Shown piece by piece: positions 9,850-15,988 of a DNA stretch of 15,988 bases. Each line of letters opens with the position of its first letter. Position 1 is the stretch's first letter. The notes under the pieces were generated by a model. It was not told the origin of the DNA. It ran no database searches and was given only the letters and a program-made list of their open reading frames with translations. The translations under genes and the position numbers were made by a program. The DNA is taken from positions 1 through 15,988 of the forward strand of contig JALLPB010000426.1 in the NCBI GenBank assembly GCA_036939975.1. The letters run 5' to 3'. The DNA comes from Cyclostephanos tholiformis (Eukaryota; Bacillariophyta; Thalassiosirophyceae; Thalassiosirales; Thalassiosiraceae).

Positions 9850-9995
9850 TGCAGTTGACGAACAACTCATCAGCTGCAAAAATACAACCATATCAGGATA
9901 GCCAATGCAGAGGCTGTCAGCGATGCGTTGACGAACAACTCATCAGCTGCAAAAATATGACCATATCAGGATAATCAATGCAGAGGCTGTCAGCA
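9850..9995 (+). repeat. 73-bp tandem duplication, two copies
   Basis: The unit starting GTTGACGAACAACTCATCAG at 9854 recurs at 9927, and CAATGCAGAGGCTGTCAG at 9903 recurs at 9976, a period of 73 bp with a few substitutions. It duplicates the segment coding for the first catalytic Asp region (ADELF) of the transposase and, because 73 is not a multiple of three, breaks its frame. Confidence 0.85.
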
Positions 9996-10335
9996 GTGCC
10001 AAGACAAATGACTACTTCTGCAGGTTTTCAGCGGGTGAAAAGAAAGGGATATTCCACCAGTTTGACCCCAAGATGTGTGAATATCTGTTGACGATGGCAA
10101 TTGAGGATGAACCTGTTACTATATCTACCAATAGAGATGATTTGGACAAGCAGCGGGAGGCAAAGAGGAAGAAGGAGGAAACGATTGAAAAGAATAGTTT
10201 GGAAAAGGCAAAAGAGGACCTTGTAGAGGCATCATATTACTGGGAAATGTACAACTCTGACTTATGATGGAAGGGTAAGCAGAGCATTGTTGAGAAAATG
10301 TTGGGTTGGTTGAAATCAGTGTCAGCAAAGCTGGA
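9932..10335 (+). pseudogene. 3' fragment of an unknown Lys/Glu-rich protein gene, cut by the LTR element
   Basis: A frame open from 9932 to TGA 10265-10267 and protein-like beyond it (WKGKQSIVEKMLGWLK) up to the LTR at 10336. The convincing part begins near 10040 (GIFHQFDPKMCEYLLT) and continues into a highly charged, probably helical or coiled-coil segment (DKQREAKRKKEETIEKN) and ASYYWEMYNSDL. The upstream part overlaps the antisense transposase and the tandem duplication, so the true start is not visible. I half-recognise the pattern of a charged helix followed by a YYWEMY motif from multicopy proteins of diatoms and cnidarians, but can assign no function. The missing 3' end should lie beyond the retrotransposon, to the right of this window, unless it was already lost before the insertion. 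Confidence 0.5.
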
Positions 10336-10365
10336 TGTTAAACCCTCCGAACGAGGATTCTCCGA

Positions 10366-10393
10366 TTGGCGGGAAGGAATTGCCTCCCGCCAA
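10366..10393. promoter_or_regulatory. inverted pair of E2F-type sites in the LTR
   Basis: Perfect 9-bp inverted arms TTGGCGGGA (10366-10374) and TCCCGCCAA (10385-10393) with a 10-nt spacer. Both read as the E2F/DP consensus (TTTSGCGS-like, e.g. TTGGCGGGAA) on opposite strands. It sits about 30 bp inside the LTR, next to a TATA-like box, where an enhancer or promoter element is expected. The 3' LTR copy is cut by the window edge after CCTCCCGC. Binding is inference; the inverted repeat is direct observation. It could also fold as an RNA hairpin. Confidence 0.5.
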
Positions 10394-10423
10394 ATATAGG
10401 CCTTAAGTCTAATAGTCACAACA

Positions 10424-10445
10424 CGTCACATCATAATATGTGACG
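10424..10445. promoter_or_regulatory. 22-bp palindrome with bZIP/CRE-type core in the LTR
   Basis: Arms CGTCACAT (10424-10431) and ATGTGACG (10438-10445) are perfectly inverted around a 6-nt spacer. The left arm with its preceding base gives ACGTCA, the bZIP/CRE-type core known from CO2/cAMP-responsive diatom promoters and bound by bZIP proteins including aureochromes. A role as LTR enhancer is inferred. Confidence 0.4.
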
Positions 10446-10707
10446 AGAAAGGGAAACCAAATACCGTTAAAACAGTTCCCGTTACAAACACAAACAGGCG
10501 ATAATCGAGCCTCCGATACGAGATGGGAGAAACCAAGTTTTTCCCTAGACACTCATAAATGATAAATAACCTTTACATCGATCTCAACGCGGTTCTTAGG
10601 TTTAGCAGTTATTTATCATCTTTTCACAGCGTCGCCGACCAACCCGACGACGAAGTTAGACTACATCTAACAGCAACCAAGCCCACCACCCCCACAAGCG
10701 AAGGAAC

Positions 10708-11919
10708 ATGGTGGAATCATCGAAAACTTCGAGTGCGTACGACACCCTCATCGGGGTACGCGACAAACTCACCCGCCTAAACGGCATCATCACTCCAGAA
10801 AGCGTCGACAAACTCGAAGACGAGCTCGGCGGGGTGTGTACAATCATCAAGACGCACCATTATACGGAGGGCCAGAAATATGGCCACCTCGCGAGCGTAA
10901 TCCCGCAAGACAAATACCGGATCGTCATAAACGACGCCACCTGGATCCATGAGGCCCCCACCGATCCCGGCGCCTACTCGGCAGCCGCCCTCGGCGTGGG
11001 CAACGCCGCCGCACAACGCGAGCAACTCGTCGCAGAGCACAAGCAGCTACAGACGAGCTACGCCAGCTACCTTGGCGTGGAGGAGGCAGGAAAAGAGCTC
11101 ATACTCTATGCAGTCGGCGACGACGCGCTCGCCCCCCTCAAAAAACAATACATCGGTTTTGGGGACTCGACAATCCTCACCATGTTGGACCATCTCCGCC
11201 AAAAGACGGCAATCAGGATGACCACTGCGCAAAAACACGAGTACAAGACCAACGGCTACAATACCCCTTGGGACCCGACCACAAGCATCACTGCTTATTT
11301 TACCAACCTCGACCGCTTCCAGATCTCCCTGGGAGATCGTGGCATCAAGACAAGCGACGAAGAAAAAGCGATGGCCGCCGGTGCCCAGATGTGGCAGAGC
11401 GAAATGTTCACGGAGGACCAGATGCTCGCATGGGAGAACAAGGCAACCGCACAACAAACCTGGGCAAACCTACAAGCCTACTTCACTGAGAAATGGCTCG
11501 AACGAAAGCAGTACTCTGCAACAACTGCAAAACAGTCGCGCTTCAAGGAAGCAGCGCTACTCGCGCAGGAAACTGCCGTGGCGGAAGAGGAAGGTGAGAC
11601 GCAGGCTCTCCTCTTCACGATGCTCCAAGAACAGCACGACAGGCAGCTAGCCACGATGGCCGCGACGAACAAAGCCAACATGGACGCGATGATGGAAAAA
11701 ATGAACGCACTCGTGGCAGCTGGCGCAGGTAGGAACAAGGAGAACACCCCTCCCACCACGACAGGCAGCGGCGACATCTCCAAAAAACCAAAACGCAAGA
11801 AGAAACTATGCCCAAACTGCAAGTCTTTTGTGTATCACAGTCACGACAAGTGCTACGAACTTGACGCCAACAAAGATGCACGCTACCCAGGATGGAAGTC
11901 GATCCACGCAGCCGAATGA
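10708..11919 (+). CDS. gag: Gag (capsid/nucleocapsid) of the copia-type element
   Basis: Encodes the 403-residue structural protein that assembles the cytoplasmic virus-like particle and packages element RNA. The ATG at 10708 follows the 5' LTR by 36 bp and is preceded by AACATGG context. The body is mostly helical-looking with an Ala/Gln/Glu-rich stretch (about residues 190-330), a Met/Ala-rich heptad-like segment (NMDAMMEKMNALV) and a basic KKPKRKKK patch just before a variant zinc knuckle, Cys368-x2-Cys371-x5-His377-x4-Cys382. This has one residue more than the standard CCHC spacing (x4 before His), which I associate with diatom copia elements. The frame ends at TGA 11917-11919, and pol continues in the same frame, so Gag is both a free product and probably the N-terminus of a Gag-Pol readthrough product. 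Confidence 0.85.
   Translation: MVESSKTSSAYDTLIGVRDKLTRLNGIITPESVDKLEDELGGVCTIIKTHHYTEGQKYGHLASVIPQDKYRIVINDATWIHEAPTDPGAYSAAALGVGNAAAQREQLVAEHKQLQTSYASYLGVEEAGKELILYAVGDDALAPLKKQYIGFGDSTILTMLDHLRQKTAIRMTTAQKHEYKTNGYNTPWDPTTSITAYFTNLDRFQISLGDRGIKTSDEEKAMAAGAQMWQSEMFTEDQMLAWENKATAQQTWANLQAYFTEKWLERKQYSATTAKQSRFKEAALLAQETAVAEEEGETQALLFTMLQEQHDRQLATMAATNKANMDAMMEKMNALVAAGAGRNKENTPPTTTGSGDISKKPKRKKKLCPNCKSFVYHSHDKCYELDANKDARYPGWKSIHAAE
11917..11919 (+). other. in-frame TGA between gag and pol, candidate readthrough codon
   Basis: Gag and pol share one reading frame from 10708 to 15903, broken only by this TGA. The next base is C (TGA CAT CAG), the leakiest position +4 for UGA in eukaryotes. All codons from 11920 to 12135 are open, so there is no frameshift. 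It is either a readthrough stop setting the Gag to Gag-Pol ratio or a point mutation in a fused gene. Confidence 0.6.
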
Positions 11920-14900
11920 CATCAGCCGGGGACAGCACAATTAGATCTACTAGTAGCAGCTAAATTAGTTAACAACCCTGCTCACTCACAGAACTATTGG
12001 TCCCCACTAACCTGTCTAGTCGACGAACAGGATGAGGTAGGAAACCAGGACGAACACACCAACGATAACAGGGAACTGTCTGCCGTAACAGACAGGTACC
12101 CCGGCAACAAGGTAGCGGCGCATTGGGCGCGAAAATTGACGAACAGAAGAGCACGGAAAGCAGGAATATTGGACACGGGAGCTACGTCAGGGGCTGCACC
12201 AGAGGAAGACGAGATATTTTTCGAGGACTCGGGACATCTGTCCAACAAGATTTTTATGTTGCCAGACAAACGCACACACCGAGCAACCAAAAAGATGCTC
12301 CTCCACCATCCTCTACGCGAGGCGGCGAGAGAGATCAACATTGTCCCCGGCCTACACTCTACTCTCATCAGCGTACCAAAATTGGCGGACTCAGACTACA
12401 TAACCGTATTTGAGAAACGAACAGCCACTATTTACGATGCTACAACAACCGACATCGTAGCCACAAACCCGCCCATCCTGGAAGCCCCACGATGCAAAAC
12501 TACAGGTTTGTGGAAACTCCCTCTCGAGAACAACCCAAAAACCGATAACATAAACGCCATCTTCGACTTGCCAAGCACGAAACAGACACTACTGTGGTAC
12601 CACGCCGCCGCGGGTTTTCCCCCAAAAGAAACATTCACCAACGCAGTCCGGGCGGGCCACTATTCCACCTGGCCCGGCCTCACCGTCAACATGATTCACC
12701 GCCATTTCCCCGACTCGATCGAAACCGCAAAAGGACACCTCAAGAGCCAAAGGCAAGGAATACGGTCAACAAAACATATGCCCCTGACCAACATCAAGCA
12801 AGAACAACCCAACTCACCTCCCACCGATTTCGTCCGACACAACGACATGTTCGTCTATGTTGAAGACCTTAGCGAGACGATCCATACCGACCAAACTGGC
12901 GGCTTTCCTTTCCTCTCCCAACGCGGCAACCGTTATATAATGGTCGCGATACACCTCGATGCCAACTACATCTTTGTCGAGGCAATGAAGAATAGAACGG
13001 AGGGAGAGATGATCAGGACACGTCAAAAGATAATCAACCGTATGAGAGCAGCAGGTCTAGGCATCAAAAAGCAAGTGCTCGACAACGAGTGCTCGACAGC
13101 AATGAAGGCGCACATCAAGGAAAACAACATGGAATACGAACTCGTACCCCCAGGACAACACAGGCGCAACCAGGCGGAGCGGGCAATCCAAACCTTCAAA
13201 GCCCATTTCCTTTCCATCCTCGCAGGCGTAGACGACAAGTTCCCACTATCATTGTGGTGTCACCTCCTCGAGCCAGCCGAACTCACCCTAAACCTCCTAC
13301 GCAAATCAAATGTCACCCCAAAAATCTCCGCCTTCGCGCACGTCCACGGCCACCATGACTACATGAAAAAGCCATTCGCCCCACTCGGGTGCGCCATCCA
13401 GGCACACGTCAAACCAGAGGACAGACGAACTTGGGACGCAAGAGCAGACGCGGGTTTCAGTCTCGGCACATCAATGGAACACCACCGTTGTTACCGCGTG
13501 TACATCACAAAAACGAGGGCAACACGAATCAGCGACACAGTATTTTTCCAACACCAGTATATAACAAACCCCACCATCTCACCCGAGTCCAGTGTCATAG
13601 CAGCCGCGCAACAACTCACGGCCGCGCTCAGGGGACGCATACCAACAGGCAACGAGACAGCGGAGGCGCTAACGAAGATTAGCGAGCTATTCGGACGAAT
13701 TGCGGCGACAAAGAAGCAGGCAGCACCAGCACGAGACCAACGCAGGCAACTGAGGAATCATCCCACACTAGATCCAAGGGGGGTGACACCACCTCCAAGG
13801 GTGGAGGATCCAGATCCAAGGGTGGTGACACCGCCCCTGGCTGATTGTCGTGTGATCCCAACCCCGGAAGATTGTCGCGTAGGCAAGGATTCTGTAGCAT
13901 CTCGCTGCCCACCACCGCCAAACTACATCTCCCAGGATGACGACGATGACCTCCCACCGCGAAAATACATAACACGGTCCACCACCAGGAGCATCATGCA
14001 GGAGGCAATGCTGTCGTGTATCAACTTTGCCAACCCACCCTTCACAGTCACCCCCGAGCAAATGTCACGACGACGACTCCCCATGGCCTGGTTTTGTGAA
14101 ATGGCCAACTCCGTTCTCGGCGCAAAGGGCGAACTCCTAGAATACCGCCACCTGATCGCGAATCCAGCAACACGGGCAACCTGGTCCCACTCCTACGGAA
14201 ACGAAATTGGACGCCTCGCTCAGGGCATGCCCGGCCGCAACACGGGCACCAACACCATCGTGTTCATCCCCCGCAACGCCGTCCCAACGGAGAGAGCAAA
14301 GGACATAACATATGGCCTCATCACAGTACTGATCCGCCCTGAAAAGGTGGACGAACCAAACAGGACAAGATTAGTGGCAGGCGGCGACAGAGTACACTAC
14401 CCGGGCGATGCCGGCACCCCCACCGCCGACCTACTCACCGTGAAACTGCTGATAAACAGCATCATCTCCACACCGGGCGCAAAGTTCTTCACGATGGACA
14501 TAAAAGACTTTTACCTCAACACGCCGATGAAACGCTTCGAATACATGCGCCTCAAACTCTCGGACATGCCAGAGGATGTCATTGAGCACTACAAGCTCCG
14601 TGCGATTGCCACCCCCGACGGTTTTGTATATTGCGAGATCCAAAAGGGAATGTACGGCCTGCCCCAAGCCGGCATCATTGCCCAGGAGTTACTCGAAGAA
14701 CGACTGTCAAAACATGGCTACCGCCAAAGCAAGATAACACCAGGACTATGGACTCACGACACCCGCCCCATCAGCTTCAGCCTAGTGGTCGACGACTTTG
14801 GCGTAAAATACGTGGGGGAAGAACATGCACAGCACTTGCTGAGTGTCGTGAGACAATACTATAAATGTTCCTGCGATTGGGACGGGGAACGATACTGCGG

Positions 14901-15903
14901 ACTCACCCTCAAGTGGGACTACACGGGCCGCAAGGTGCACCTAACCATGCCAAATTACGTGACCAAAGCACTCACACGCTTTCAGCACCCCCCCCCCACC
15001 AAACCACAGGACCAACCATTCCCCCACGTCAAGCCAAACTATGGGGCAAAAGAACAGTATGCAAAACCAGACGACGACTCCCCCCCCCTCGACAAGGCCG
15101 GAAAGAAATTTATCCAGGAAGTCTGCGGGGTGTTCCTTTTTCTAGCTCGAGGGGTCGACGGCGGCCTTCTCCCCGCGCTCAGTGCACTTGCATCCCAGCA
15201 GGCCAACCCGACAGAACGAACAATGGAACTATGCAAACAATTCCTAGACTACATGGCCACTCAGGACGAAGCAATACTCACCTACAGAGCAAGCAGCATG
15301 GTGCTCGCAATCCACAGCGATGCCTCCTATCTCTCGGAACCAAACGCACGCAGCCGCGCCGGCGGCCACATGTTCATGGCCTCCGACGAAATTATACCCA
15401 AGAATAATGGAGCCGTACTCAACATTTCACAAATAATACGCGCCGTCATGTCTTCCGCTGCAGAAGCCGAGTTGGGAGCACTTTTCATCAATGCTAAAAC
15501 AGCAGTACCTGTGCGACAAACACTCGAAGAGCTCGGCCATCCCCAGCCCCGAACACCGATGCAAACCGACAACTCCACCGCACACGCCCTCCTCACCAAC
15601 AAAATTCTCCCAAAGGCACTCAAAGCCATGGACATGAGATTCCATTGGCTCCGAGACCGCGACGCCCAGGGGCAATATCGTTTTTATTGGCGCCCAGGAA
15701 CACAGAATCTGGCAGATTACTTTACAAAACACCATCCAGCCAGCCACCACAAATCCTTCCGCAGCCAGATCCTGACTTCACCATATGACCCAGATTATAC
15801 AAGATTACTCACCCCCAGAGCACCGAGTACCAAATTTTTTGTTACCAAACTCCTTGCCACCCCACGCTTCCAGGTGAAAGGCAACCAAACAACTTACGCA
15901 TAG
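11920..15903 (+). CDS. pol: Pol: protease, integrase, reverse transcriptase, RNase H
   Basis: Open from the codon after the gag TGA (no ATG near the start) to TAG 15901-15903. Residues below count from a TTG at 12136. Aspartic protease: ILDTGA at 11-16. Pre-integrase region: WYHAAAGF ... TWPGL ... HFPDS, without the usual CxxC of the HHCC finger. Integrase core: Asp252 (HTDQTGG), Asp316 (LDNE), Glu348 (QAERAIQ), spacing D-x63-D-x31-E. A Pro/Asp-rich linker with short repeats (about 535-600) follows. Reverse transcriptase: Asp788 (FTMDIKDFYLN), QKGMYGLPQAG, catalytic Asp886-Asp887 in LVVDDFG. RNase H: Asp1062 (HSDASY), Glu1110 (SSAAEAELGAL), Asp1145 (QTDNSTA), and the typical copia tail (FHWLRDR, NLADYFTKHHP). 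All catalytic residues are present, so it looks functional. It is expressed, presumably, only as a Gag-Pol fusion through the TGA and acts in the particle and then the nucleus. Confidence 0.9.
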   Translation, partial: HQPGTAQLDLLVAAKLVNNPAHSQNYWSPLTCLVDEQDEVGNQDEHTNDNRELSAVTDRYPGNKVAAHWARKLTNRRARKAGILDTGATSGAAPEEDEIFFEDSGHLSNKIFMLPDKRTHRATKKMLLHHPLREAAREINIVPGLHSTLISVPKLADSDYITVFEKRTATIYDATTTDIVATNPPILEAPRCKTTGLWKLPLENNPKTDNINAIFDLPSTKQTLLWYHAAAGFPPKETFTNAVRAGHYSTWPGLTVNMIHRHFPDSIETAKGHLKSQRQGIRSTKHMPLTNIKQEQPNSPPTDFVRHNDMFVYVEDLSETIHTDQTGGFPFLSQRGNRYIMVAIHLDANYIFVEAMKNRTEGEMIRTRQKIINRMRAAGLGIKKQVLDNECSTAMKAHIKENNMEYELVPPGQHRRNQAERAIQTFKAHFLSILAGVDDKFPLSLWCHLLEPAELTLNLLRKSNVTPKISAFAHVHGHHDYMKKPFAPLGCAIQAHVKPEDRRTWDARADAGFSLGTSMEHHRCYRVYITKTRATRISDTVFFQHQYITNPTISPESSVIAAAQQLTAALRGRIPTGNETAEALTKISELFGRIAATKKQAAPARDQRRQLRNHPTLDPRGVTPPPRVEDPDPRVVTPPLADCRVIPTPEDCRVGKDSVASRCPPPPNYISQDDDDDLPPRKYITRSTTRSIMQEAMLSCINFANPPFTVTPEQMSRRRLPMAWFCEMANSVLGAKGELLEYRHLIANPATRATWSHSYGNEIGRLAQGMPGRNTGTNTIVFIPRNAVPTERAKDITYGLITVLIRPEKVDEPNRTRLVAGGDRVHYPGDAGTPTADLLTVKLLINSIISTPGAKFFTMDIKDFYLNTPMKRFEYMRLKLSDMPEDVIEHYKLRAIATPDGFVYCEIQKGMYGLPQAGIIAQELLEERLSKHGYRQSKITPGLWTHDTRPISFSLVVDDFGVKYVGEEHAQHLLSVVRQYYKCSCDWDGERYCGLTLKWDYTGRKVHLTMPNYVTKALTRFQHPPPTKPQDQPFPHVKPNYGAKEQYAKPDDDSPPLDKAGKKFIQEVCGVFLFLARGVDGGLLPALSALASQQANPTERTMELCKQFLDYMATQDEAILTYRASSMVLAIHSDASYLSEPNARSRAGGHMFMASDEIIPKNNGAVLNISQIIRAVMSSAAEAELGALFINAKTAVPVRQTLEELGHPQPRTPMQTDNSTAHALLTNKILPKALKAMDMRFHWLRDRDAQGQYRFYWRPGTQNLADYFTKHHPASHHKSFRSQILTSPYDPDYTRLLTPRAPSTKFFVTKLLATPRFQVKGNQTTYA
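13771..13835 (+). repeat. short 42-bp-period repeat in the integrase-RT linker
   Basis: GATCCAAGGG(G/T)GGTGACACC at 13771-13790 recurs at about 13813-13832, encoding DPRGVTPP and DPRVVTPP. Shortly after, GATTGTCG recurs at 13843 and 13870 (DCRV twice). The linker is an expected place for low-complexity expansion and the frame is kept. Confidence 0.7.
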
Positions 15904-15933
15904 CATGTGCCTAAAATGACTACGGCAAGGGTG
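15904..15933 (+). other. 3' untranslated tail with weak polypurine tract
   Basis: The 30 bp between the pol stop and the 3' LTR includes GGCAAGGG (15924-15931), the only purine-rich word next to the LTR start and therefore the candidate plus-strand primer site. It is short and interrupted by a C, so support is weak. Confidence 0.35.
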
Positions 15934-15988
15934 TGTTAAACCCTCCGAACGAGGATTCTCCGATTGGCGGGAAGGAATTGCCTCCCGC
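15934..15988 (+). repeat. 3' long terminal repeat, first 55 bp
   Basis: Identical at all 55 positions to 10336-10390. It is truncated by the window edge inside the second arm of the E2F-type palindrome. Confidence 0.95.

Larger units (their letters stand above)
9182..9998 (-). pseudogene. pogo/Tigger-like DDE transposase, truncated and frameshifted
   Basis: Read on the minus strand, an exon ends at 9736 (TITASGRKVKSMVVFKG), a 75-nt intron follows, and the next exon starts at 9660 with VPNGTIAKHKLPMYPQDCHY. Further family-typical blocks are QKKAWFNKSIMLKW, then in a shifted frame SPWIIL..ILLNSFSVHQK, then back to NAIQALGVEVNF and GCTGLVQPVDVGFNK, and in yet other frames DVTRWIIKAK and WKKHNFLYFPDQLKE, stop 9182-9184. 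This is the DDE core of the Tc1/mariner-pogo superfamily. The first catalytic Asp is probably in ADELF (9869-9871), the second appears as Asn in ILLNSF (9499-9501), and the third is Asp in QPVDVG (9392-9394). The N-terminal DNA-binding domain is missing, and a 73-bp tandem duplication disrupts the 5' end. At least four frameshifts make it inactive. Confidence 0.75.
10336..10672 (+). repeat. 5' long terminal repeat
   Basis: The left end TGTTA is proven by the repeat at 15934. The right end is inferred from the matching inverted word TAACA at 10668-10672, giving 337 bp, with the gag ATG 36 bp further on. It contains a TATA-like AAATATAGG at 10392-10400 and two palindromes listed separately. The primer-binding site would start around 10673-10676 (GCAACCAAGCCC), but I cannot match it to a tRNA. 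Confidence 0.6.
10336..15988 (+). mobile_element. Ty1/copia-type LTR retrotransposon, CoDi-like; right end outside the window
   Basis: The first 55 bp of the 5' LTR (10336-10390) recur without a mismatch at 15934-15988, framing gag (10708-11919) and pol (11920-15903). The order protease, integrase, reverse transcriptase, RNase H is that of copia elements. Both LTR starts read TGTTA. From the 5' LTR length the element should end near position 16270, beyond the window. Intact domains and identical visible LTR ends indicate recent insertion. The 5 bp before it, CTGGA (10331-10335), is the expected target-site duplication but its partner is not visible. Confidence 0.9.

Noticed and set aside
9750..9974. 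Plus-strand open frame of 74 codons
   Set aside because: Antisense to the transposase exon, which has family-typical blocks and a clean splice junction.
11994..12368. Minus-strand open frame of 124 codons across the gag-pol junction
   Set aside because: No motif and no start context; overlaps the continuous protease-coding frame on the other strand.
14865..15407. Plus-strand open frame of 180 codons inside pol
   Set aside because: Lies in another frame of the reverse transcriptase/RNase H region and is Arg/Pro-rich as expected for a shadow frame of C-rich coding DNA.
1..15988. CRISPR arrays, tRNA, rRNA or bacterial operon features
   Set aside because: No regularly spaced repeats, cloverleaf or rRNA-like blocks were seen on either strand, and the gene content is eukaryotic transposable elements.

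Overview
The window looks like a transposon-dense, repeat-rich stretch of a eukaryotic nuclear genome, most likely a diatom or related stramenopile. The main reasons are a Ty1/copia element whose integrase resembles, from memory, the diatom CoDi type (TWPGL and HFPDS blocks instead of a normal HHCC finger), a short spliceosomal-type intron (GTAAG...CTAG, 75 nt) in a pogo/Tigger-like transposase, and the absence of bacterial gene organisation. The taxonomic call is an inference; no host housekeeping gene is visible.

Layout, left to right. Positions 1-375 hold an open frame of doubtful status. Positions 376-3105 (+) are a decayed Gag-like gene: one 434-codon open stretch followed by recognisable continuation carrying in-frame stops and two compensating frameshifts, ending in a CCCH-type zinc-binding motif. 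Positions 3106-3587 are AT-rich non-coding DNA with a 36-bp direct repeat. Positions 3588-8067 read on the minus strand as one long (about 1,490 codons) or two adjacent, heavily decayed coding regions with A/C-rich sense strand, an acidic middle and a CxC...GDH zinc-binding-like motif near the end. I do not recognise the product. Positions 8250-8882 (+) are a small gene with an N-terminal RanBP2-like zinc finger, interrupted by one in-frame TAG or a short intron. Positions 8883-9181 are AT-rich with two 50-bp direct repeats. Positions 9182 to about 10000 (-) are a decayed pogo/Tigger-like DDE transposase. Positions 9932-10335 (+) are the fragment of an unknown Lys/Glu-rich gene that is cut off by the next element.

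From 10336 to the end lies a nearly complete copia-type LTR retrotransposon: a 5' LTR (about 337 bp), gag, one in-frame TGA, pol (protease, integrase, reverse transcriptase, RNase H) and the first 55 bp of the 3' LTR, identical to the 5' LTR. Gag and pol are in the same frame and separated only by that TGA, which suggests stop-codon readthrough. The LTR carries an inverted pair of E2F-type sites and a second palindrome with an ACGTCA bZIP-type core.

The elements differ in age. The copia element is intact and young, while everything to its left is riddled with stops and frameshifts. Many of the stops are one C-to-T change away from CGA, CAG or CAA, the pattern expected of decayed, once-methylated repeats.
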